This document shows, piece after piece, positions 45,780-56,554 of a stretch of DNA of 64,000 nucleotides (position 1 is the first letter of the stretch; each line of letters opens with the position of its first letter). The stretch covers positions 1,922,001 through 1,986,000 of the forward strand of contig NC_054389.1 of NCBI RefSeq assembly GCF_001625195.1, in the 5' to 3' direction. This stretch comes from Drechmeria coniospora. Taxonomy: Eukaryota > Ascomycota > Sordariomycetes > Hypocreales > Ophiocordycipitaceae. Position numbers and translations under genes: made by a program. The notes below the pieces were generated by a model. That model ran no database searches. It saw only the letters and a program-made list of their open reading frames with translations, and had not been told where the DNA came from.

Positions 45780-48700
45780 ATGTCCGCCCATGGCCATCCG
45801 TCCCCGAACCCTCAGTCCGGCACCAAGAGGCCACGGCCGGACGCGTTCGTGGACGATGACTTGGCCCGTCGAAACGCCGATCGCGGGAGCAGCCCCCTCG
45901 ACCGCCAGAGCCACACCATGCACAAGGCGAACCAGAGCAGCACCTTTCGCAACGTGAGCGCGTGCAACCGTTGCCGGCTGCGAAAAAACCGATGCGACCA
46001 AAAGCTGCCGAGCTGCGCCAGTTGCGCCAAGGCCGGTGTCGCCTGCGTCGGCTACGATCCCATCACGAAAAAGGAAATTCCTCGGAGGTCCGTCCGAATC
46101 GTGCCCCATGATGATGCTGATGATGATGGTGCATGCTGCCACATTTCATGGAGCCTGCAGGGCTGACCTGCCGTCGCAGTTACGTCTTCTACCTCGAAAC
46201 ACGCATCGAGCAGCTCGAGAGCCTCCTCTGCGCCAACAACATTTCCTTCCCGCCCGCCGACAACCTCGAGCTCTGCTCCCGCCCTGTCGTCGACATGGAC
46301 ACCCCTCGTGCGCGTTCCCTCGTCGACGGCGGGGACTGGCCGCCGTCGCAACCTGCCGCCGTCGCGAGGTCGTCTCAGCCGCTCGCCCAGCCGCTCGCCC
46401 TCGAGTCGCTCAAGGCCAAAAAGGCCGGCCGGATCCCCGCCATGGCCAACATCGTCGGCCAGCCCAAGCCGAGATCCCTCGCCTCCGCATCCGGCGTCTC
46501 CTTTGCGCGCGTCGTCCTCGCCGCCGTGCAGCACTCGGTCCCCGACCAGGGATCCGGCCCCGATCGACCGGGCCAGCCCTACGCTGGAAACGGCACGTCG
46601 ATGCGCGACTCCTTCTTCGGCCTGCACGCGAAGCCCAAGATCGAACCGGCCCCCTTTCCGGACAAGGATGTCGGCCTGCGGCTCGCCACCCTCTACTTTG
46701 AGCACGCGAACCCCCAGATCCCCATCCTCCACCGAGGCGAGTTCATGAAGGTCTTCGAGCACGCCTACGCGAATGCCGGCCGGGACCTGGCCGCTCGCGA
46801 GCTCTACCTGCTCAACATGGTCTTCGCCATCGGCAGCGGCGTCATCGTCGGCGAGCCGGTCAAGACGGAGCACGCCGACGCCGACGCCGGCAACCCCGCT
46901 CTGCATCAGGCCAAGAGTCAGAGCCAGCCGGAAGGGTACCACGCGAGCGCCATCGTCCACCTCGAGTCGTGCCTGAGTTTCAGCGCCGGCGGCTTGGAAG
47001 TCCTCCAGGCCGTCCTGCTGCTCGCCAACTTCGCCCTCCTCCGACCCGTGCCTCCCGGGCTCTGGTACGTGCAGCCGTTCCGTCCACCGTCTCGCGCTGG
47101 CGTCTGCGCGGCCGGCTGGGAAAGGAATCATGACCGGTGCTGACCCCCCTTCTCTCTCGCGCAGGTACATCACTGGCGTCGCCGTCCGCTTGGCCGTCGA
47201 TCTCGGCCTTCACCACGAGGACGGAACGGATGTCGAGGCATCGTCCGGCGCCGAGGCCGCCGCTCAGGATCGCGGCCGGCGACTCTGGACCCGCGACATG
47301 CGACGCCGTCTCTGGTGGTGCACCTACTCCTTCGACCGACTCGTCAGCACCTGCGTCGGGCGGCCGTTTGGCATCAGCGACCAGGTCATCACCACCGAGC
47401 TGCCCTCGCTGCTCGACGACGCGTACATCACGCCCGCCGGCTTCCTGGACCCGCCCGAGCCGGAGCAGAACCCGAGCTGCAAGCACGTCGCCCACCACTA
47501 CTTCCGACTGCGCATGCTCCAGTCCGAGATGCTGCAGGTGCTGCAGTACAACCAGGCCCAGCTCGTGCGAGCCGGCGGCAACCAGCGGCGACAGTACCCC
47601 GAGATGCACACCCACCTCCCGTCGCCCTTCCTCGTCCACTTCGACTCCTTCCGGTCCTGGCGAGTCGACATCGACCGGCGGCTGTACCAGTGGCGGGCCA
47701 ATGCGCCGACGCGCGTCGAGACGGGCGTCGCCTTCTCGACCGAGTTCCTCGAGCTCAACTACTGGCAGGCCATCATCATGCTCTACCGCCAGAGCCTGAG
47801 CGTGCCTACCATGTTCGAGGGGGAGTACAACACGTCGGACGAGGTCAACAGCCCGACGGCCTTCACCGCCGAGCTGCAGGGAGACGAGGACGCCATCTAC
47901 CTCAAGGTGGCCGAGGCGGGCCAGAAGATTCTGCGCATCTACCGCCAGCTCCACCTCAGCGGCCTCGTGAGCTACACGTACCTGTCGACGCATCATCTCT
48001 TCATGGCCGGCATCTCGTACCTGTACGCCATCTGGCACTCGCCCATGGTGCGCTCACGTTTAGTAAGACCCCCTCCCCGCGCCCACCCCGGCTCGGTCCC
48101 CGCCGACGGGTGGGAGAGAAGCTTCGTGGCTGACGAGGACGGCAGACGATGGACGAGGTCGACTTCACCGTCCTGGCCGCGAAATCCGTCTTCACCGACA
48201 TGATAGACAAGTGCCCGCCCGCCGAGACGTGCCGCGATGCCTTTGACCGAACGGCCAAGGCGACGATCAAGATGGCCAGCTCCAGCGGCGGCTTCGGCGC
48301 CGCGGCCCAGCAGCCGAGGCGGCAGCGACGCGAGGTGACGAGTTGGGCGGCGGCGACGCCAGACGTGACGGCGCTGAAAGCTCCCTCCCGCCACCGACAC
48401 CACCCGTCGGACCACGCCTCGTTCTCCTTCGACATCATGATACCGGATAGCCTTTCGTCGCCGAGCCTGTCGGCCACGGGCGACCTGTACTCGCCACCGC
48501 CGGGCCAGTCCAAGGCCTTCAACGCGGACACGTTCATGCCGCACCCGCGCTCCCACGGCGGACCGAGCCCCGACGATCGGACGACGAGCCAGGATGGGGC
48601 GTCGTCCATTGACCCGGCGCTCGTGCCGTCGCCTGCGTCGTCTCGACGGACGGCGCCGCTGGAGTCGCGCGAGTCGGCCGCCGCCATGGTCGGCTCCAAG

Positions 48701-48928
48701 TATGCGATGCAAGGCACGACCGACTACCCTGACGCCCAGGCCATGGACTTTCTGCATACCATCGGCGCCGCGCGCAACGGCGAGGTGAACGGCATGGACC
48801 AGGCCCAGCTCGACCTCGGCTTCGGCATCAACTGGGAAGGGATGCACAACGACTACGGCGAGGGCCCGCACGTGAGCCCCTTCGACGCCTTCTTCTTCGG
48901 CGGCCAACAGGGCGGCGGCGGAAGCTGA
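45780..48928 (+). CDS. Zn2Cys6 fungal transcription factor, PPR1-like, with fungal_trans middle-homology domain
   Basis: Four exons: 45780-46087, 46180-47064, 47165-48062 and 48146-48928; 957 residues. The binuclear zinc cluster has C62, C65, C72, C79, C82 and C89 (ACNRCRLRKNRCDQKLPSCA). It is followed by the linker GYDPITKKEIPRSYVFYLE and a short coiled coil (RIEQLESLL), closely matching the style of yeast Ppr1. The fungal-specific transcription factor domain follows (LRLATLYFEHANPQIPILHR; DMRRRLWWCTYSFDRLVST; GRPFGISD). The C-terminus is Ser/Pro/Asp-rich and ends in a Gly-rich tail, a possible activation region. Such factors bind CGG half-sites as dimers. Ppr1 controls pyrimidine synthesis in yeast, but targets here cannot be assigned. 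Large antisense frames overlap the gene and are composition artefacts. Confidence 0.93.
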
Positions 48929-49535
48929 CGGGTGTATATGCGGCCAACACGAGCAAAGAAAGGATAAGAGATGGCAGAAATAGAAACTTCTCGGGGCGAC
49001 CGGCGCCTTCTTGTGCGCAACTCGGCTGCCTCTGCCGGACGAGGTGGAGAGGAATGAACGTGGACGGCCGCGGTCCGACGCCAGATCGGACGGCCGATGT
49101 ACACTATATTGCATACCGATGGCGGCGGAGTACAGGAGCGGGATCCTATAGCCATCCACATCATGGCCTGAAGCGCAAGCTCCGTCGGGCGATGGCGTGA
49201 TACGGGCGAGCGACTGGCGTGGCATTTCCTGGCATTTGGCGTGGCTATGTATAATGACCCTTTGTGGCAAGGAAAATAAAAAGCATGAACGATACGGTAC
49301 CACTCGCACCGTTCATCGCCTCGTCGCGCTCACTGCCAGTGGTGGATTTGCGGTTCCTCCCTTGTTCAGCCAAGATGACATGTTCGGGTGACGGACGGTA
49401 GGGGGAGGGAGCCCCTGAATGATGGTCACCGGCATCATCACTTGGCGCATTCAGCATCGCGCGGGGGCATGTTCGGGTGATGATGGATCCCGCTGGAGGT
49501 TCTGTCACCGACGCGAAACGGTCAGAAGGCCGTGC
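48929..49535. other. Convergent intergenic region
   Basis: Lies between the 3' ends of the Zn2Cys6 gene (+) and the single-pass membrane protein gene (-). An AATAAA-like signal (AAAATAAAAA) lies near 49,270. Nothing else recognised. Confidence 0.6.
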
Positions 49536-50249
49536 CTAGTTTCCGCTGCCGGAGCGACGGTTGCGTCTCCGCCGGTCCTCGCGCGGGACCCGGTCGTTGG
49601 CGCCGGCAGCGTCGCGGTACCGCTTCTCGTCAACACGCCGGCGTCGGCTGCCATGTCTGCGACTCCTCCGCATCGCCGGCGGCGGCGAGGCTCTGTGCTC
49701 CTCGGTGACTATCACCTCGTCGTCGGCAATATCGTCCCGCGCGCCGCTCACCTGCGGCTCTGGCCCCGGCACCTGTGACGACACCCGTGGCGCCTCCACG
49801 ATGATAGGACCGCGAGCTCCATCCCGGCCACCGCCGCCATCGCCGCCGCCATCGCTTTTTTCACCGATGTTGGGCACACGTCTCACCTCGGATATCTCAG
49901 CGCTGTTGCGTCGTCGTCGGTGACGGCGGCGGCGACGCCGTTGTGGTTGATGGTGGTGTTGGGGCCGATGTCTGTCGTGCCCAGTTTCTACCTCAGCATC
50001 GACCATCGTGGCGCGGGGGCTATGTCGTAGGCTGATGGCCTTGTAGAGGAGAGATAAGATGCCGAGGACGGCGATGACGGAGCCGAGGACGATGGCGACA
50101 ACGACTCCAGGTGTGGGAGAGTTGTCGAGCGAGCCATACTGGGCGGGGATGACGACGAAGCTCGCCGTTGGCTCCGCCACCTTTGAGCTCGGGCTCGGGC
50201 TCGAGTTCGGACTGGCCATGGTAATTTGGCGAGCCGTTAGCATCGGCAT
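49536..50249 (-). CDS. Putative single-pass membrane protein with Arg/His-rich cytoplasmic tail
   Basis: One exon, 237 residues from the ATG at 50,249; a second ATG at 50,219 would remove ten residues. A Ser/Pro-rich N-terminal part (SPNSSPSPSSKVAEPTASF) precedes one transmembrane helix at about 47-69 (PGVVVAIVLGSVIAVLGILS). The tail is long, strongly basic and of low complexity, with His/Gln/Arg runs around residues 90-115 and Arg-rich stretches at the end. This layout (short Ser/Pro ectodomain, single helix, disordered tail) is common in fungal surface or sensor-like proteins, but no conserved domain is seen. The open frame is consistent from 50,441, but upstream residues look non-coding. 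Confidence 0.55.
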   Translation of the reverse strand: MPMLTARQITMASPNSSPSPSSKVAEPTASFVVIPAQYGSLDNSPTPGVVVAIVLGSVIAVLGILSLLYKAISLRHSPRATMVDAEVETGHDRHRPQHHHQPQRRRRRRHRRRRNSAEISEVRRVPNIGEKSDGGGDGGGGRDGARGPIIVEAPRVSSQVPGPEPQVSGARDDIADDEVIVTEEHRASPPPAMRRSRRHGSRRRRVDEKRYRDAAGANDRVPREDRRRRNRRSGSGN

Positions 50250-51334
50250 CTTTGCTTGATGTTCCGTTTGGAAAGTTGTGTTACGTTGTGCTGCCAGTCG
50301 TTTCGTGTCTGCTTGTAGTTGTACTTGGGTTCTGCTGCTTTTGGCCTCCGTTCTGAACCGAACCCGAGAGCGTTGTTGTTTTTGAAGATATATGACTGGA
50401 CTGACCAGTGAGTTTCCCGTGAAGGGACGAAAAAATAACAATCACCCCCTGGCATGCGTGGCGGTTCTCTGTCGTACATGCTGCTTCCGTATGTTATCTC
50501 CAGCACCCAGTAATACCTCTCTGCATGCCGCAACAGGACGGTGGCAAGGTATCCATGTGCTAAGTACTACGAGCCAATAGGTGCATATTTTCATCCCATA
50601 AATATCCCCTTGTATCTGTAGAGATACAACTGTCTCCGCCTCTCCCAGCCCAATACCGCAGGGGGGCCGATGCTGCCCAAAGCGCGACCTGGTCATCACC
50701 TTGGACTCGGCGAAGCAATGATGGAGGGGATCAAAGTCCGGGGTGTCTGCGACGGCCGCCTGATCGACACGCAATCGGTTACAGTGAAATAGGCGCACCG
50801 CATCGCAAGCCTGCTTCTAATGGCATGGCCACATTCCGTCACCGGACCCAACCACCGGCTCGGACGGTCCTCCGGAGCCGGCCTGGCTGGTGACCCACTC
50901 GGCATCTCCACCCTCGCCGAAGCGGAGCGGATGAATAAACAACTCCAGATTATAACAGTGGTTTCTATGCCGTCATAGTTTGCTCGGGAACCGCTGCCGT
51001 ATCGATTCCGCTACGATTTACTGCACTCACAACGTGACGGTTGCAGGGGAAAATACAAAGAAAATCACTAGCCACCAGACCGATTGCTCGATGCCACTCT
51101 CTTGCCGTCACCAACACTGTTGCACATGAGGTATAATCCAATCCGCTCTGCTCGGTGCTATTTTCTGGACACTCCCTGACAACGCCATATGTTCGTCGCA
51201 TATTCCGCCGCTTCGGCACCTGAATCCTTGGCTTTCCCTGACGAGCGGTCTGGTTCGCTTGCGACTCGCTGGGCGCGCGGTTAGTCAATCTTGGAGCCAA
51301 TATCCCACGTCCCTTCTTCTTCCTTCTGGCATCA
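50250..51334. other. Intergenic region
   Basis: Promoter side of the single-pass membrane protein gene and 3' side of the dehydrogenase-like gene. No gene or notable repeat seen. Confidence 0.6.
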
Positions 51335-52886
51335 CTATCCGCTCGTTTGAATCTTGTTATTGACTCTCGAATATCCCGATGCCTGGAACCCCGTCATCAC
51401 AAATAGCTCCCCCGTCGAATCGCTCGTCATGAACAGCCTCTTGCCGTCCGGCTCCAGCGCCAAACCAACGGGCCGGAAGCACATTCGAGGGCACTGCGTC
51501 TCGTCCGCGTTCCACATGATCTTCTCTTCGGCATCCTGGCTATCCTTGGCCTTCACGGGGAAGCCGTCGGCAAATGTCACGCGGCTGAGGCGATACCCTT
51601 TTGGGGGTTGTCGGTTCCTGTCTCGTCAGTGACGCTTCTCCGACACCACGGACGCAAGGCAATCGCGTAGTTACCAGCTTCCGTGCATCGAAACATAGGC
51701 AGCCGACCCGTCCTCCTGAAACTCGACATCTAGCGGCGCGAGGTGCGACTCAAACGTAATGTACGGCGACACCGTTTCCTCTTGGCAATACGTGTCCGTG
51801 TAGTTGCTCGGCATCTGGTCGCCGACCATCTGCTTGCCAATGGCCGCACCGCCGGGGTAATTTTCAACGTTGGAGCTGTCGAAAATGGCCACGCAGGCGG
51901 GGTATCCGTAGTTCTTTCCATAGACGTCGCTGTCGGCGTCGTCGGGGCGCCCGTGGAAATTGAGCTCCTCGCCGGGGTTCGTGTTGTGAATGTCTTTGCC
52001 CCCGCGCTTCATGTTATCAATCGAGTTTTCGACTGACCACTGCCCATGCAAGTCAGCCCTGTCCCGATAAAGCGTCAAGGCAAAGGCTAAGGCCGTCGTT
52101 GGCCCAAGCGCAGATGGGGGGAAATAAAAGGGTCCAGTACTATGTTGCCCGTCGACGGGTCATCGGCAACGCCGACGCTGTTTCGAAGTCCCCATCCCAA
52201 GACGGCACCGTTCGAGTAGGGGATGGGACCGTAGCCTTCGAGAAGTTCGCTGATCCTAAACGTCCGGATCTGGCTGCGGGCCGAGCCGATATCCGTCGTT
52301 TCCACGTCAATGTTTCCGTCCGAACCGCGCGACACCAGCAAAAGGTCGGGGTTGTGCCGCGGGATGAGTAGCGTTCGTGTGGCGTGTCCGCCTTGGTCCA
52401 TGCCTGTGACGACCTTGCTGCCGGAACCGACCTCGCCGGTGATGGCATCATACGGGTACGCGTAGACGTCGGTCGAGGACGAGGCAAAGAGGACGGTGCC
52501 ATCGGCCGAGAGCGCGATGCCGTGGTTGAGCTTGATGAAAATTAACCTCTGTTTCACGCAATGAACATGTTGGAGTGCACTACGCTGGCGTCGTCGATTA
52601 GCTGAGACGTCTCCTTCACGCAGACGTCGACTCCGTCGCCGTCGTCCAGCACGACCCTCCGCACGCCCTTGCCTCCCTGTTCGACCACCAGCAGGTTGCC
52701 GGCCGAATCTGTGACAACCCCCCGGGGTCGCGACAGGTCGTTCAGCAGGACCTTGTGCTCAAGGCCGGCGATGGCGACGGGACTTGACAATGGCTTCTTG
52801 TCGTCGCAGCGGGAGGCAGCTGTTACCACGGCTGCCAGTAGCGCAAATCGCAGCGGCAACCGCAGCACCGTGCATCGGCTCATCAT
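51335..52886 (-). CDS. Secreted sorbosone/glucose dehydrogenase-like beta-propeller protein
   Basis: Four exons: 52886-52584, 52530-52141, 52039-51675 and 51617-51335; 446 residues. A signal peptide (LRLPLRFALLAAVVTAASRC) is followed by repeated propeller-blade segments: SRPRGVVTDSAGNLLVVEQG, LNHGIALSADGTVLFAS, GHATRTLLIPRHNPDLLLVS, SNGAVLGWGLRNSVGVADDP, NPGEELNFHGR, YGYPACVAIFD and RPVGLALEPDGKRLFMTSDS. These match the glucose/sorbosone dehydrogenase fold; some fungal relatives are PQQ-dependent pyranose dehydrogenases (CAZy AA12). I infer an extracellular sugar oxidoreductase, but cofactor use is not proven. The first intron (52,531-52,583) has weak ends (GTAGTG, and AAG acceptor) and was chosen because it yields LIDDASLNHGIALS as in the family. 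Confidence 0.88.
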
Positions 52887-54142
52887 AGTCAGGCAGCCGG
52901 CGATGGGTGCGTTGATTGTGACTTGCGACGATGGTATTACTGCGGAGAGGAAAAGCCGAAGTGAGAAGCGATATGGGGGAAAGGTATGAGACAATGCCAA
53001 ACGGAGACTTGGACGGTCCGGGCCTAGGCTTTTTAAGTCGTCATTGTTTAATTCAGAAGGCGCCATCGACCCCTTCTCTCCTCTTGGTAGGTGTATTACC
53101 GTATTCTGCAGTCCGTCCGCACTAAGCAATCGTTCCTTCTCAAGCCGATCCCATTCCACCCGTCGCGGCAGGTGCCAGCCATCGCGGCGCCCCAATTCGG
53201 CAACCACGTTCGGCAACCGTCACTTCCTCAACTTACCACTCCAAGTTCCGGCGCCTCAACTTTTATCACATATCCCGACGTCGCATTCCATCTCCCTCCT
53301 CTCCTACTCGCCCTTTGTTTCCGTCATGGCCCCCCTCGCAGGTTCCATGACTGGAAGGTAGCGTTGGACCCTTATCGAACCAAAGCGCCACGCGTTCGCT
53401 GCGCGTCCGTCGATGACGTATCTCAATATCCCGTATCAATCAAGGCGACGTGGGAAACTGGTCATGAATGCAAACATCCACACCTTCACACGATGCAACT
53501 AAAGAGTCAGCATAATCTAGCCGTGGACTTTACTCATGCCTGTGCAAGCATCGCCATGCGTTCCCACTGACCAAGATTGCAACACGTACCAACCCCACCA
53601 AGCCCGGGCTGCTAATAAAACAGGTTGGGCACGTTGTCTACCTACGCAAGGTGCTTGGGAGGGCCGAAAGTATTCTCATCATGTACCCTATTTGGTGACC
53701 CCGTCCGTCAGAAGCACTTCACTTTCGACGGAAATGATCAAAATACGGACGAGTTGGCAAATGGCGCGAGAGCGTATGGTTGAACAACATGTGGAATTAT
53801 TTGTGGCGTAGGGTATCGTAACAGCTGAGACCAGGGGCTGGCCAGCAAGAAACTATCAGCAACCACTTTGTGTCTTCCGTCTAACCATCATCGTATATTG
53901 GAGGCTCAGAGCTCTTCAAGGGGCGACGTTGAGAGTTCACTCGAGCTAAAACCACGCCTGTCAGGCTTCGCGGAAATACTCGCCGAAAGGACGCAACAAG
54001 GAGAGAACATGGTTCGGGTTCGTTTGGAGCAAACACCAGCTGACAGGCAGAGAATTCAAATGTCGTGGCTGCCACCATCATCAGTCGCCTGCGTGGAAAT
54101 GCGGCCTCCGATGCACGACATGGAGGTAGCAGCGTAGCCGAG
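52887..54142. other. Intergenic region
   Basis: Upstream of the dehydrogenase-like gene and downstream of the PH-domain gene. No convincing coding sequence and few GTAC words. Confidence 0.6.
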
Positions 54143-56554
54143 TTACCATCTTTGCGGGATCGGCGGAAGCGCTCGGGTCGGCGGAGGCGCGGGAGGCGGC
54201 CCTTCGTTTAGCTGAGACAGGCTCCTACGATTCAGGTTCTCCTTCGATTCCCAATCTGATTGAAGAGAGCCGTCGGTTGTCGGCGACGGCAATGGGGGCA
54301 GCGGCTTGTTCGGCTGTGCGACCGGTGCCGAAGCGGCAACAACCGGTTGGTACATGTCGCAAATGTGACCTGGCCTCTCCACCGCCGTTGGCCTCATGCT
54401 GGCTCTTCGGCCATCCTCGACGGATCCGCGCCGAGATCGGCTGGGCGGCACGAGGGAGTGTCTGTACCTTGACCTCTCATCATCCTTGGGAGTTGGCAAG
54501 GGTGGTGTCGGTGGCGCGTCCCAGCCGTTGCAGTACCGCCCGTGGGGTGTGATGGTTAAATGCTTCTTCGGCACTGCACCTTTGCTCCTTCGCAGCGCAC
54601 CGATGGCGGAGAGTCGGTGCGCCGTCATGGCGGTGCAAACGTACCCATCGTGCGTCGCATTCGACACGACACTAGACGTCCGGGATAAGGCATCGCTATG
54701 CAACGTTTCCTTGCTGCGCGATTCCGAGAGCAGCGACGGATGGCCGTCCATCTTCCGAGGCGATGGCTGCCTTGATGTCCTGTGGCTGGTTGTTGGTCGT
54801 TCCGGCACGGATTCTCGCCACGAAGGCTGGTCCGAAACCATGGACAAGGGCCGGGCAGTGGCCATGACCGTCGGAGGCTGGCCCCCCATCAACCGTGGTG
54901 TCGGCCCACGCTCCGCTTCTCGAGGGGGTGAGCAGTCCCCTGCCATCGGCAACTTTGCGTACGAGAATCGTCGACTCGACGAATGCGGAACGCTAAAGTT
55001 TGGCGTCGGCAATAGGCCGAGCGTGATCCCGTCACCGTGCGGACTGGCAACGCAACCCGCAGAGGGCCGACGGTTGCCGATGGGGAAATCCACATTCGCA
55101 TCGACGAAAGGAACCGTAACCTGCGAAGACTGTCGGCGAATGGCAATGTCGGATGCGTTCGGTCTCGGCCTTGCCACCATGTCGGCGAGGTCCACGGCGC
55201 GAGCTGTCGACTCCTCCTCCTCCTCCTGCGATGCAAAACTACCACGCGTCGGCGATGAATCTGGAGACGAACCAGTGGAGGTGACAACGGTACGCTGGCC
55301 GGATGAGATGTAGGACAATCGCTGGGAACATTCGCGGAGACTGTCGAGCCGACGCTCGTCTTGCGAGACGACACTGTCGGTGGTGGAACCATCGTCGAGA
55401 GATGGATCGCGGGGCGCGTCTGAGCTGGCGGCTCTCGCCGCTCCGGCTGTGCTTGGCGTGTTGAGGGTCGTCTCTTCGGGCCCGGTCCTACCGAAACGAG
55501 ATGGGTCTCTCACGACGAGCGTCCGTTGGCTCGGCTGCTCCCTGACGAGCCGCGAGCCGCCTTCGACCTTTGGCATGCCCGTCTCGGACAGATTCTTCTT
55601 TCCGCCCTGCTTCTGGATTTCCTCCCGCAGGGCTGATATCCAAGCTTCCATGGCATTGGCAGATTCGAAGACCATGAGCAGGTTGGAAGCAGTTCGTCTC
55701 TCCGTTCGAAAGGGTAGCTTGGAGAGGAAGGACCGCGGCTCCGAACCCGACGCGCCATTCGTGCCGGCCACGGACGAGACATGGACGACCCAGTGCCGTC
55801 CCGGGATCGCGTCGGTTGCGAATGCTGCGGACGAGGGCCCGAGCCGAAGGACTTTTTCAGGACAGCGATCAAAGTGGCCGTCGTCGGCGTACTGGAGGAC
55901 GTATCCGGAATGGACGAGAATGTAAATTTTGGCCGTCCACTCCAGGCCTTCGGCAGACACCACTGCGTTGCGGGAGCTCTTGATGCCGTCGCCTTGAAAG
56001 TCATTCTGATCACCGGCAGCACGCCACACTTCCTCTTGTTGAGAACTGGCCCCTTGCTTCTCGCTCCATCGCAAGATGGAATCCGGCGACATCGTCGCCG
56101 CTGGCAAGGTTATATGGCGGCTGGATTGGACGAATGCCTCGGACAGGGGTAACGCCGACCACTTTGCGACACCCTCCCGTGACGATTTGGTTGTTTTCGG
56201 CGTCGCTGGCCATCTCCTCGTTGTCGAGTGGCCATGACGTGCCACCTGATCGGGCTCGGGGGCATCGGAGGGAACGGGCAGTTGTTGGTGTGCTGCGGTC
56301 GAGGCAAGAGCGGCGTTGGGGTTTGCTCGATAAGCGGTCACAACAGCAGTCCGGCTGCTCGCAGATCCGGGGAGGGAACTGATATCATTCTCCTTGGCGG
56401 CCTTGGAGCGTCCAAAGATGCCCCTCAGCCCGAGCCTCGATTTGCGAAGGCCGACTTTGCCTTGGTGTTTCCCGTTGGCGTCATGAGAAGCACGCTGATC
56501 TACACTAGCCGTGACATGCTCGGTAGTCATGTCGTGAGAGGCGGACTGGCTCAT
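54143..56554 (-). CDS. PH-domain protein with long disordered Ser/Pro-rich tail
   Basis: A single exon, 803 residues from the ATG at 56,554; upstream codons lack another ATG in a sensible position. A PH domain lies at about residues 204-316: LEWTAKIYILVHSGYVLQYA, then the loop GRHWVVHVSS and the final helix SNLLMVFESANAMEAWISAL, with the characteristic Trp. The rest is low-complexity, rich in Ser, Arg and Pro, with a C-terminal Pro-rich end (PPPAPPPTRALPPIPQRW) that could bind SH3 domains. PH domains bind phosphoinositides or proteins, so a cortical or membrane adaptor is likely. Fungal orthologues are known to me only as PH-domain proteins without assigned function. Confidence 0.85.
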   Translation of the reverse strand: MSQSASHDMTTEHVTASVDQRASHDANGKHQGKVGLRKSRLGLRGIFGRSKAAKENDISSLPGSASSRTAVVTAYRANPNAALASTAAHQQLPVPSDAPEPDQVARHGHSTTRRWPATPKTTKSSREGVAKWSALPLSEAFVQSSRHITLPAATMSPDSILRWSEKQGASSQQEEVWRAAGDQNDFQGDGIKSSRNAVVSAEGLEWTAKIYILVHSGYVLQYADDGHFDRCPEKVLRLGPSSAAFATDAIPGRHWVVHVSSVAGTNGASGSEPRSFLSKLPFRTERRTASNLLMVFESANAMEAWISALREEIQKQGGKKNLSETGMPKVEGGSRLVREQPSQRTLVVRDPSRFGRTGPEETTLNTPSTAGAARAASSDAPRDPSLDDGSTTDSVVSQDERRLDSLRECSQRLSYISSGQRTVVTSTGSSPDSSPTRGSFASQEEEEESTARAVDLADMVARPRPNASDIAIRRQSSQVTVPFVDANVDFPIGNRRPSAGCVASPHGDGITLGLLPTPNFSVPHSSSRRFSYAKLPMAGDCSPPREAERGPTPRLMGGQPPTVMATARPLSMVSDQPSWRESVPERPTTSHRTSRQPSPRKMDGHPSLLSESRSKETLHSDALSRTSSVVSNATHDGYVCTAMTAHRLSAIGALRRSKGAVPKKHLTITPHGRYCNGWDAPPTPPLPTPKDDERSRYRHSLVPPSRSRRGSVEDGRRASMRPTAVERPGHICDMYQPVVAASAPVAQPNKPLPPLPSPTTDGSLQSDWESKENLNRRSLSQLNEGPPPAPPPTRALPPIPQRW

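Noticed and set aside
46052..49309. Three long antisense frames (46,052-47,173; 46,980-48,038; 47,993-49,309)
   Set aside because: They lie opposite the Zn2Cys6 gene, reflect its codon bias and show no domain of their own.
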